Assembly (NCBI GenBank): GCA_028684405.1
Contig: JAQUGA010000017.1
Location: forward strand, 1-22,997
DNA: 22,997 nt
Direction of reading: 5' to 3'
From: Bacteroidales bacterium
Lineage (GTDB): Bacteria > Bacteroidota > Bacteroidia > Bacteroidales > WCHB1-69
Shown: positions 1 to 7,198 of the stretch, piece by piece
Layout of the letters: each line of letters starts with the position of its first letter
Position numbering within the stretch: the first letter of the stretch is position 1
Program-made: the position numbers and the translations under genes
The notes under the pieces: model-generated
Told to the model about the DNA's origin: nothing
The model's input: the letters and a program-made list of their open reading frames with translations, nothing else
Databases searched by the model: none

Positions 1-1142
1 TAAACAGGTTCTTTTGAGATTAGTTCGATTTGATTTTGCTCATAAAAATCTTCATAAGTCATTCCAATTGGCGAAAGTTCTGTTTCTTCATCCGAAATTG
101 TATAAAATACTCCTTGTTTATTATAATTAAATGAATTGTATAAAAAAATTGGGTAGTTGTTTTTTGATATTATAGAATTTGGTTCAACAGGGTCACTATA
201 TTTAATGTTTGATGCAGATAGTATCCATTCATTGTTTTGTAATTTCCAAATGTCAACAAAATGATTTAAGTTTTGACTAAAATACCCATATAGATGTCTT
301 ATAAGTATTGTAGTGTCATTGATAATTGCTAAGCCGTGTATCACATTTTTTTCTGGAAGTATGTTTTCAAGTTTTTTAATTACAGGTCCTCCAGGGTGGG
401 CTTTGTTAATTAATCTAATTTCCTTTTTGCTAAAATAATTCCATTCTTTTGGCTTGTGTTTAATAATGGTATCTGTGGCTTTTGTAAGATAATTGTAACG
501 TACAACTTCGTATTTATTTGCACTAATGAAAAAAAGTTGATCTTTGTGTGCATCGAGGTATTTTGATGGTGCGATGTGAGTCATGCCCAATATGTCGATG
601 CTGTAATTTTTTTGTTCAATATATTCTTTGTTTATAAAATTGTACAATAAATATGATGAAGTTGGATTTCTTTGATATAAGCCAAAAATCGTAGAATCGT
701 TGATAATAACAACTTCATCATTATTGTTTTGAAGAATGTAATCCACAAGATAATTGTCGTTTGTTTTTTTAAAAACAACAATATGTTTGAATAATGAAAC
801 AAAAATATTGTTTTCGTTTAAAGCAATATTTCTAATAGTGGTGTATTTTGATGAAAAAAACTCATGATTGTTTGTTATTAAGAAGAAGCTGCTTAGTTTT
901 TTGTTTTCAATATCATATTTTAAGAAAGGAATAGAGTCATTTGATTTCATCGCTCGTGTATGGTCAGTAAAGATTATGAAGTTTTTATATGAAGCAGTGG
1001 CAGTTCCATAAATTCCAACTGTGGCAAAATCTGTTGTCTTTAATATTATTGTAGTGTCCAAGGTAAATAATTCATTAAAGTAACTTTGAGATTGGCATTC
1101 TAATGAAAGCAGAATTATCAAGAAGAATAGACGGTTTTTCAT
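1..1142 (-). CDS. Exported protein of unknown function, C-terminus missing at window edge
   Basis: An open frame reads leftward from an ATG at 1142 and is still open at position 1 after 380 codons. The start is chosen because it opens directly into a signal peptide (MKNRLFFLIILLSLECQSQS). The cysteine is preceded by Leu-Glu, which is a poor lipobox, so cleavage by signal peptidase I near the Gln/Ser residues is more likely than lipidation. The rest is a soluble periplasmic or surface protein with many short beta-prone stretches and aromatic residues at fairly regular spacing, which could fit a beta-propeller, but I recognise no family motif. It is AT-rich like its two neighbours on the same strand. 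An 89-bp gap separates it from the CPBP gene upstream, so co-transcription is possible. Identity is unknown; only the reading frame and export signal are well supported. Confidence 0.75.
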   Translation of the reverse strand, partial: MKNRLFFLIILLSLECQSQSYFNELFTLDTTIILKTTDFATVGIYGTATASYKNFIIFTDHTRAMKSNDSIPFLKYDIENKKLSSFFLITNNHEFFSSKYTTIRNIALNENNIFVSLFKHIVVFKKTNDNYLVDYILQNNNDEVVIINDSTIFGLYQRNPTSSYLLYNFINKEYIEQKNYSIDILGMTHIAPSKYLDAHKDQLFFISANKYEVVRYNYLTKATDTIIKHKPKEWNYFSKKEIRLINKAHPGGPVIKKLENILPEKNVIHGLAIINDTTILIRHLYGYFSQNLNHFVDIWKLQNNEWILSASNIKYSDPVEPNSIISKNNYPIFLYNSFNYNKQGVFYTISDEETELSPIGMTYEDFYEQNQIELISKEPV

Positions 1143-1231
1143 ATTTTTAGTTTTTTTTATGCGAGGGGTAAAATAATAATTGCTAGTGTATTGTCGTTTT
1201 GAGAAACAAGTTAGATAAAATTAGTTTTTGA

Positions 1232-2395
1232 TTATAAAGAATATGAAATAACGGTAATGCTAGAGTTTTCAGTATTTGAAATGTCAATATTATGATGTGT
1301 TTTTAAATTATTTCTAATTTTTCCAATGTTTTTTTCTGATAAAATACTTGATTCAAGATTTAGGATTATGTTTGGAGTGTTTGCCTCCTTTTTTATCATT
1401 ACTTTTTTGTTTCTCAAAAAACTTAGATAGTTGTCAAGATTAATGTAAAAATTATTTTCTGAGGCATTTGCGTTAAAATTTATTGTGTCCAATAATTTTA
1501 AAGTATATGCATTTTTTTCTATTGATACTGTTTTAATATTTTTAAGTGAGACAATATCTTTAATAAGCTCTTCTTTTGATATTTCAAATTCGTCAATTGA
1601 ATTTACAGTCAAGTCGTATTGCATAAAATCGTAAGTGTAAAACATGTAAAAAGTGTCATTCTTAAAATCGTGTAGTCCTCTCATAAGATTGCTAAGAGAA
1701 TTAAATATTTGTATAGAATCTTTTGTTATGTACTCATTTGTTTTTTTATTTGAAAAAATTGAATGTGTTTCTATTTTTCCAATATAGGTATTACTTTCGA
1801 TGTTGTAAATGTTTTTGTTGAATAAAAAAAGCAGTAAACTAAATGCAACAAGATTATTTAAAGAATGTGCAATTATACAGTAAATAAACTTGGTTTTTAA
1901 ACCAATAGCTGCAAGTATTACTCCTGCACTTGTTATGTTAAGATGATAAGATGCTTTATATATCCAATTGAACTGGTCGCCGATATTGTTATAGTGAAGC
2001 AATGAGAACAATATACTTGTAATAATTGTAATTATAATTGTTTTGTTTTTCAAATTCCTGATAAAGTAGAATAAAAATAATAGCATAAACAAGATAAACA
2101 TTGAAATAAAGATACTGTTGAAAACAATAAAGAAGAGTAATGATGTAGAAGCACAAGAGGTTATAATTGTCGTTTTTTTTAATGAAGTCCAATATCTGAA
2201 AGCAATTTCTTCGATTATTGGAATAAAGATGACAAAAATAATAATCAACACTATTGGGCTAAAATCCGAAAATAAGCTAAGTAGGGGGTTAGGAGTGCTA
2301 TTGGTGTTGATGTTTTCCGAAAATGAAGGGTATATTAGGATATAGCAAAAACTTATTAGCCATATAATGATGCTTGAAATAGTCAATTTTTTCAT
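1232..2395 (-). CDS. CPBP-family intramembrane metalloprotease with unusual C-terminal extension
   Basis: This 387-aa protein has the three CPBP (CAAX protease and bacteriocin-processing, also called Abi) motifs. They are EExxxR at residues 62-67 (EEIAFR), FxxxH ending at His134 (FSLLH), and HxxxN at His177-Asn181 (HSLNN). The glutamates and histidines are the expected metal and active-site residues. About seven hydrophobic segments fill residues 7-192. Residues 195-387 form a soluble extension that I do not recognise; most CPBP proteases end soon after the third motif. Bacterial CPBP proteins are linked to peptide or bacteriocin maturation, immunity and protein anchoring, but the substrate cannot be named from sequence. 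The gene lies 74 bp downstream of a cysteine-rich lipoprotein gene on the same strand, with a strong hairpin between them, and upstream of an exported protein gene. Confidence 0.85.
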   Translation of the reverse strand: MKKLTISSIIIWLISFCYILIYPSFSENINTNSTPNPLLSLFSDFSPIVLIIIFVIFIPIIEEIAFRYWTSLKKTTIITSCASTSLLFFIVFNSIFISMFILFMLLFLFYFIRNLKNKTIIITIITSILFSLLHYNNIGDQFNWIYKASYHLNITSAGVILAAIGLKTKFIYCIIAHSLNNLVAFSLLLFLFNKNIYNIESNTYIGKIETHSIFSNKKTNEYITKDSIQIFNSLSNLMRGLHDFKNDTFYMFYTYDFMQYDLTVNSIDEFEISKEELIKDIVSLKNIKTVSIEKNAYTLKLLDTINFNANASENNFYINLDNYLSFLRNKKVMIKKEANTPNIILNLESSILSEKNIGKIRNNLKTHHNIDISNTENSSITVISYSL

Positions 2396-2416
2396 ATAAT
2401 AATTTGTTTTGTGATA

Positions 2417-2460
2417 TTGATTTTGAATTGTGAGTATTCATACTCACAATTCAAAATCAA
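2417..2460. terminator. Perfect 20-bp inverted repeat with 4-nt loop (terminator or attenuator)
   Basis: Arms 2417-2436 and 2441-2460 are exact reverse complements around the loop TTCA. The hairpin sits in the 74-bp gap just after the stop of the lipoprotein gene and 22 bp before the CPBP protease start, both on the minus strand. No clean U-tract follows in the minus direction, so it may end or attenuate transcription only partly, or protect the upstream mRNA 3' end. Confidence 0.6.
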
Positions 2461-2469
2461 ATAAATGTT

Positions 2470-3153
2470 TTACTTTGGCTTTGCACATTCTACGCATTCT
2501 GCTTTGCAAGGGAATACCTTTGCACATTTGCCGTTTAAACGGCAATTTTCTACATCTTTTACTATTGCTTTGTCGCAGTAATAATTAACAGCAATTCCAA
2601 TAATAATAGCTGTTCCCCTAAGTATTGGAAGTATTGGAAATGCAGATTTGTTTTTGAATGAAATTATTTGACCTTCTTCTAATCCTTCAAGGAAACTTGG
2701 AATTGCATTGCCATTATCGTAATAAAAAAAGTTTACTAATCGATCATTTGGTGTAATGATGTTTAATGACAAAGAATCCCTAAACTGATTCAAAACTATT
2801 TCTTCAAAACTATAAATGCTGTTTTCAATTGAAAGGGCTAAGTTATTGTTTTCAATTTTTAAAACATACACATCTGGTATTTCTGAAATATCGAAAATTA
2901 CATTGCCAATTAATGTTTCGGTTGAATCTGTGTCAGAGATTTGTTTCCAATTTAAAGTTGATTCTATGTTTTGTCCTGTAAAAGTATTTGTAATACCATC
3001 TATGGTGTATTTGATAGTAACAATGTTGTTTATCCCTGGTTTGAGAAGTTTTTGTTTATTAATATCGTAATTGTTTTCATCTGTTTTTTCACAAGATATA
3101 CATGTGAAAAAAATTGTGATGATTGGTATAATTTTGATAAGTAGGTTTTTCAT
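2470..3153 (-). CDS. Lipoprotein with six-cysteine C-terminal tail, unknown function
   Basis: This 227-aa protein starts with a lipoprotein signal (MKNLLIKIIPIITIFFTCIS, then Cys21), so it is probably lipidated and held in the inner or outer membrane. Residues 25-165 are polar and beta-prone without a motif I know. Residues 172-189 form a short hydrophobic stretch containing ILRGTAIIIGIAV. The last 35 residues are rich in Lys and Cys, with cysteines at 193, 204, 210, 216, 220 and 223 (C-x10-C-x5-C-x5-C-x3-C-x2-C). Six cysteines in 31 residues suggest disulfides or metal binding. A hydrophobic, glycine-containing segment followed by a cationic cysteine-rich end is unusual for an ordinary lipoprotein. 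The gene precedes a CPBP protease gene. No promoter with both boxes is visible close upstream. Function is not known. Confidence 0.75.
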   Translation of the reverse strand: MKNLLIKIIPIITIFFTCISCEKTDENNYDINKQKLLKPGINNIVTIKYTIDGITNTFTGQNIESTLNWKQISDTDSTETLIGNVIFDISEIPDVYVLKIENNNLALSIENSIYSFEEIVLNQFRDSLSLNIITPNDRLVNFFYYDNGNAIPSFLEGLEEGQIISFKNKSAFPILPILRGTAIIIGIAVNYYCDKAIVKDVENCRLNGKCAKVFPCKAECVECAKPK

Positions 3154-3335
3154 GTCTAATTTTATTTATTCATTAATTGAATTTGGGTTGTTTTTTAATT
3201 CACCTTTTCGCAGTTTTTTTTATCAAAACTTGTGAATCTTTGCGTCCAAAAATAGTGTTTTTTACATTCGTTTCGGAAGATTTTATCTTTAAATGCAGTT
3301 TTTATTTTGGTTAATAATAGTGCGTAAATTAAAAA

Positions 3336-3461
3336 GCACTTTAGAACCATGCAGGGCTTCAAAGCCATGATTGATTTTAAAGTGCCAAAATGCTTTGCAG
3401 GGCAAAAACTGCTCGTGCTATAATAAAGTGAATGTGTTGAAAAATTAAAACCTGAAGCCCT
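3336..3461. repeat. Structured intergenic element with nested short repeats
   Basis: GCACTTTA (3336-3343) and TAAAGTGC (3378-3385) can pair as an outer 8-bp stem, with a small inner hairpin GGCTT/AAGCC between them. TGCAGGGC occurs twice in direct orientation (3350-3357 and 3396-3403). AGGGCTTCA (3353-3361) recurs inverted as TGAAGCCCT (3453-3461). This density of short repeats suggests a decayed repetitive element or structured RNA, not a gene. Confidence 0.4.
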
Positions 3462-3465
3462 AAAT

Positions 3466-3496
<31 letters not shown>

Positions 3497-3715
3497 TAAG
3501 AATGGATGTTTTATAAAAGAGTTGTGCAAAATGAAATAATTCATGAGTTGTTATTTGATTCAGCAAATATATGTTTTATTTTAATAGTTATGTTATTTTA
3601 TGAAAATATATTTATTTTAGTAGTTAATTTATTAGTATACTGTATGTAAGATATGTAAATTATTGTTGTTTGTTTGAATTATTTCTAAATGATTTAAAGT
3701 TGTTTTAATCTACAA

Positions 3716-3927
3716 CAATCTTCTTTTTCAATCTTTCCTCGCCAATCTTCTTTTTTCCCCCCAATCTTTTCCCCCCAATCTTTTTTCTTCCCAATCTTTT
3801 CCCCCCAATCTTTATTTTCCAATCTTTTCCCCAATCTTTTCTTCCCAATCTTTCCCCCTCAATCTTTTTCTCCCAATCTTTTTCCCCTCAATCTTTTTCC
3901 AATCCTTTTTCCAATCTTTTCCCCCCA
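3716..3927. repeat. Degenerate pyrimidine minisatellite, 15 CAATC-(T/C)n units
   Basis: CAATC begins at 3716, 3729, 3743, 3762, 3776, 3792, 3806, 3820, 3832, 3846, 3860, 3874, 3889, 3900 and 3912. The spacing is 11-19 bp, most often 14. Between cores the plus strand is almost wholly T then C, as in CAATCTTTTCCCCC, with single exceptions such as a G at 3741 and an A at 3814. The minus strand therefore carries repeated runs of four to six G. The array ends about 110 bp before the queE start. Its unit is too short and its gaps too uniform for a CRISPR. Confidence 0.95.
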
Positions 3928-4036
3928 TTCAAGGCAAAAAAGTGGGAGATAAGCTCGTGTTTAACAACAAAACAATAGAAATTTTAGAGATTTATTGACT
4001 TTTTGTTATGCGCTCATACCTCAAAAAAGAGTAATT

Positions 4037-4678
4037 TTGAAAAAAAATATTTTGAAAGCAGAAGACAATACAAAAGAAGGTCGTTTTTTACCCATTGCTG
4101 AAGAGTTTTATTCTGTTCAGGGTGAGGGATATAACACAGGAAAAGCAGCATATTTTATCAGAATTGGCGGTTGCGACATCGGTTGTTTTTGGTGCGATGC
4201 CAAAGATACTTGGAATGCGGTTGATTTTCCACCAATAAACGTAGATGAGGTGATTGATCGGGTTATGAAATCGGGCAGTCGGGCCGTGGTTGTTACGGGT
4301 GGAGAGCCTGCATTGTACAATTTGGAGTATTTAACTCGTTTGTTGAAAATAAATGGCATCGAAACCTTTTTGGAAACTTCTGGTTCGGAACCCATTTCGG
4401 GATATTGGGATTGGATTTGCATTTCTCCCAAGCACAATTTTCCTCCCATTGAAAATCAGTTAATTATGGCTGATGAATTAAAAGTGATTGTGTTTGAAGA
4501 CATCGATTTTGATTGGGCTGAATCTTTTATGCCAAAAGTTAAAAAAACATGCAAGCTATACTTACAACCTGAGTGGAGCAGTTTTAAAGAAATCATTCCT
4601 CAAATTGTGGAGTATGTAAAATCAAACAATCGCTGGGAAATTTCGTTGCAAAGTCACAAATTTATGCGGATTCCATAA
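4037..4678 (+). CDS. queE: 7-carboxy-7-deazaguanine synthase (radical SAM)
   Basis: QueE rearranges 6-carboxytetrahydropterin to 7-carboxy-7-deazaguanine on the way to preQ0 and queuosine, using S-adenosylmethionine and a 4Fe-4S cluster. The radical-SAM motif CxxxCxxC is at Cys46, Cys50 and Cys53, the SAM-binding GGEP at 88-91, and the family opening EEFYSVQGEG at 22-31. The C-terminus SLQSHKFMRIP is typical of the Bacteroidota form. The length is 213 aa from TTG at 4037. I chose that start because it places 21 residues before EEFY and because no in-frame ATG exists upstream; an earlier TTG at 3995 is possible. An out-of-frame ATG at 4008 opens eight codons and stops at 4034. The next gene begins 16 bp after the stop, suggesting one operon with the OmpA-like gene. 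Product is certain, start is not. Confidence 0.93.
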   Translation: MKKNILKAEDNTKEGRFLPIAEEFYSVQGEGYNTGKAAYFIRIGGCDIGCFWCDAKDTWNAVDFPPINVDEVIDRVMKSGSRAVVVTGGEPALYNLEYLTRLLKINGIETFLETSGSEPISGYWDWICISPKHNFPPIENQLIMADELKVIVFEDIDFDWAESFMPKVKKTCKLYLQPEWSSFKEIIPQIVEYVKSNNRWEISLQSHKFMRIP

Positions 4679-4694
4679 ATAAATACATCTTATT

Positions 4695-6641
4695 ATGATC
4701 AAAAAAATATTATTTATCTCTTTTCTTTTTCTAAGTTTTAATGCTTGGAGTCAGCCTGGATCTAAAGATTTGACGACCACTTCAAAAAAAGCAGCCCGTT
4801 CTTATCAACGTGCTTTGAATGCTTTGGATACTCGATATTTAGACAAAGCAATATTGGAATTAAATGAGGCTATAAATGAGGATCCTAATTTTATTGAAGC
4901 CTATATTGTCATGGGCGATACGTACGGTCGTATGAAAAAATGCTCTTCTGCTGTTAAGTATTATCAAAAAGCATATGAAATAAATGCTGAATTTTATCCA
5001 GCTTTGGTTTATTTGTTAGCCATTCAGCAAATGGATTGTGGAATGTATCGCGAAGGACTGGTTAATTTTGAAAAGTCGATGCATCTTAAAGGAAACAATG
5101 CCGACCATATGAAAACGGTTCAAACCTATATTAATAGATGCGAATTTGCAGTTAACATGATGAATAATCCAGTGAAATTCGATCCTCAAAATTTTGGAGA
5201 TTATATTAATTCCGAATGGGACGAATATTTGCCCACGATAACAGCGGATGAAGAGACTTTTATTTTCACGGTACGTCGCCCCAAAGATCAATATACAATT
5301 TGTGCAGGTTGCACGCACGAAGAGGATTTTTACATTACACAAAAAGATGAAAATGGAGAATGGACTCCTCGTCGTCCCTTGGGAAGTCCTGTTAATACAC
5401 ATTATAATGAAGGGGCTCAAAGCATTTCTCCCGATGGGAAATATTTGGTTTTTACGGGTTGCAATCGACCTGATGGTCAAGGAAGTTGCGACTTGTATTG
5501 GTCGAAAAAACTTGGGAAAAACTGGACGACACCGCGAAATATCGGTCGCCCAGTGAATACTTCCTCATGGGAATCGCAGCCCTCTTTTGCTGCCGATGGA
5601 AAAACTATTTATTTTGCTTCCAATCGTGCAGGAGGAGTTGGCGGAACTGATATTTGGAAAACAACCATGGTTGAAGAGGGCGTTTTTACGGAGCCTGAAA
5701 ATATTGGACCTCCCGTCAATACTCCGTTTAGTGAAGTTTCGCCATTTATTCATCCCGATGGAAGGACGCTCTATTTTTCCAGTGATGGACATAAAGGAAT
5801 GGGTGGAAAAGATCTGTTTCTCTCTCGCATGGACGCTCAAAATAATTGGACCGAACCCGTAAATCTTGGTTATCCTATTAATACGGTGGATGATGAGGTG
5901 AATTTGATTGTAAATTCCAGAGGAAATATTGCTTATTATTCATCTGATAAACCAGGTGGATTTGGTGGTTTGGATCTTTACTGGTTTGAATTGGATGAAA
6001 ATATTCGTCCTACTTCTGTCACCTATTTTAAAGGAAAAGTTTTTGATGAATTGACGCTTAAACCACTGGAAGCCACTATTGAACTTGTAAATATTCACAC
6101 TGGCGATACGGTTACAATATTAAAATCGGATGCACAAACTGGAGAATTTTTGGTTTGTATTCCAACCGATAATGAATATTCATTAAATGTAAACAATGAA
6201 AACTTCCTTTTCTATTCTGATAACTTTAATTTAACGGGAATTTATTCAAAAACAGAGCCGTTTAAGAAAGATATCCCATTAAAAATGATGCGTGTTGGTG
6301 AAGTCGTGGTGTTGAAAAATGTCTTTTTTGACACCGATCAATATGATTTGAAACCAGAATCGATTATTGAACTTAATAAATTGGTGAGTTTGATGACCAA
6401 AAATAAAAATGTGAAGATTGAAATTGGCGGTCATACTGATAATCTTGGATCACGAGATCACAACAAAACGCTTTCAAACAATCGTGCAAAATCTGTTTTT
6501 GATTTCTTGATTTCAAAAGGAATTGACAAATCAAAACTAACTTATAAAGGTTACGGAATGGATGTTCCGATAGCGGATAATGAAACTCCAGAAGGAAGAG
6601 CCATAAATCGCAGAACAGAATTTAAAATCATCGCTTTCTAA
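4695..6641 (+). CDS. PorE-like OmpA-family protein: TPR, PD40 propeller, carboxypeptidase-regulatory-like, OmpA
   Basis: This 648-aa protein has a signal peptide (MIKKILFISFLFLSFNAWSQ). TPR-like helices follow at about 30-155. A beta-propeller of about five PD40/WD40-like blades spans 170-443, with repeated phrases such as DGKTIYFASNR and GGTDIW. A carboxypeptidase-regulatory-like domain covers 444-533 and an OmpA C-terminal domain 534-648. The OmpA part keeps the peptidoglycan-contacting signature GHTDNLGS...LSNNRA and NRRTEF. This domain order matches PorE (PG1058) of Porphyromonas gingivalis, a periplasmic T9SS component thought to tie the machine to peptidoglycan. PorE is a lipoprotein, whereas here the cleavage site looks like signal peptidase I. 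Bacteroidota carry several such paralogues, so a T9SS role is inferred, not shown. The stop overlaps the next ATG by one base. Confidence 0.88.
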   Translation: MIKKILFISFLFLSFNAWSQPGSKDLTTTSKKAARSYQRALNALDTRYLDKAILELNEAINEDPNFIEAYIVMGDTYGRMKKCSSAVKYYQKAYEINAEFYPALVYLLAIQQMDCGMYREGLVNFEKSMHLKGNNADHMKTVQTYINRCEFAVNMMNNPVKFDPQNFGDYINSEWDEYLPTITADEETFIFTVRRPKDQYTICAGCTHEEDFYITQKDENGEWTPRRPLGSPVNTHYNEGAQSISPDGKYLVFTGCNRPDGQGSCDLYWSKKLGKNWTTPRNIGRPVNTSSWESQPSFAADGKTIYFASNRAGGVGGTDIWKTTMVEEGVFTEPENIGPPVNTPFSEVSPFIHPDGRTLYFSSDGHKGMGGKDLFLSRMDAQNNWTEPVNLGYPINTVDDEVNLIVNSRGNIAYYSSDKPGGFGGLDLYWFELDENIRPTSVTYFKGKVFDELTLKPLEATIELVNIHTGDTVTILKSDAQTGEFLVCIPTDNEYSLNVNNENFLFYSDNFNLTGIYSKTEPFKKDIPLKMMRVGEVVVLKNVFFDTDQYDLKPESIIELNKLVSLMTKNKNVKIEIGGHTDNLGSRDHNKTLSNNRAKSVFDFLISKGIDKSKLTYKGYGMDVPIADNETPEGRAINRRTEFKIIAF

Positions 6642-7129
6642 TGAAAAAAATAAAAATAGTAGATCGTGATTTTCTTGAAAATCTAAGTGAAGAGGCTGGT
6701 AAAAGTCCTCGAAGGCGAAAGAGTTTTAATTTTCATGAAACTTCTGATGATTCTATTCAGAGAATGCTTAATGCTTTGCTACCAGATACTTATATTCGTC
6801 CGCACAAGCATGAAAATCCAGATAAAAGAGAAATTTTCATTTTGCTGACAGGTGAAATGGCATTGATTCTGTTTGATGATGAAGGAAATGTTGAAAATGT
6901 AATTCATTTTGAATTAAAAAATATTTCTCTTGTTGAAATTCCGCCTGCTGTTTGGCATACTTTAATATCTTTAAAAGAGAATACGGTTTATTATGAGATC
7001 AAGGATGGACCGTACTTGGTTGATAATGACAAGACATTTGCCACTTGGTCACCCGCTGAGTCTGCCCCAGAAGCTAAATCGTATTTGGAAAATTTGAAAA
7101 AGGAAGTCGCTTTGCAATTGAATCGGTAG
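6641..7129 (+). CDS. WbuC-family cupin-fold metalloprotein
   Basis: The 162-aa protein has the cupin metal site: His55 and His57 (PHKHENPDKREIF), Glu64 and His106 (PPAVWHTL). The order and the phrase around the histidines match the WbuC family, whose founding member lies in an E. coli O-antigen cluster and whose reaction is not established. There is no signal peptide, so it should be cytosolic. Its ATG overlaps the stop of the OmpA-like gene (TAATG), so the two are almost certainly translated from one mRNA. A cytosolic sugar- or metabolite-binding cupin coupled to an envelope protein hints at cell-surface polysaccharide work, but no glycan gene is nearby. The family call is good; function is unknown. 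Confidence 0.82.
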   Translation: MKKIKIVDRDFLENLSEEAGKSPRRRKSFNFHETSDDSIQRMLNALLPDTYIRPHKHENPDKREIFILLTGEMALILFDDEGNVENVIHFELKNISLVEIPPAVWHTLISLKENTVYYEIKDGPYLVDNDKTFATWSPAESAPEAKSYLENLKKEVALQLNR

Positions 7130-7149
7130 TAAGCTTTATGAATATATTG

Positions 7150-7179
7150 TTGTAGTGTCATTAAAAATGAGTAATTTCG
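7150..7179 (+). promoter_or_regulatory. Probable promoter for panB
   Basis: A TTG at 7150-7152 is followed after 19 bp by TAATTTCG (7172-7179), one base away from the Bacteroidota -7 consensus TAnnTTTG. The panB ATG lies 19 bp further on. Confidence 0.45.
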
Positions 7180-7198
7180 CAACCAAAATTTAAACACT

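Noticed and set aside
2118..2345. Plus-strand open frame opposite the CPBP gene
   Set aside because: It is the antisense shadow of hydrophobic codons in a gene with clear catalytic motifs, and it has no promoter or start context of its own.
3716..3927. Possible CRISPR array
   Set aside because: The common core is only five bases, the period is about 14 bp, the gaps are pyrimidine-only and not unique spacers, and no cas gene is present.
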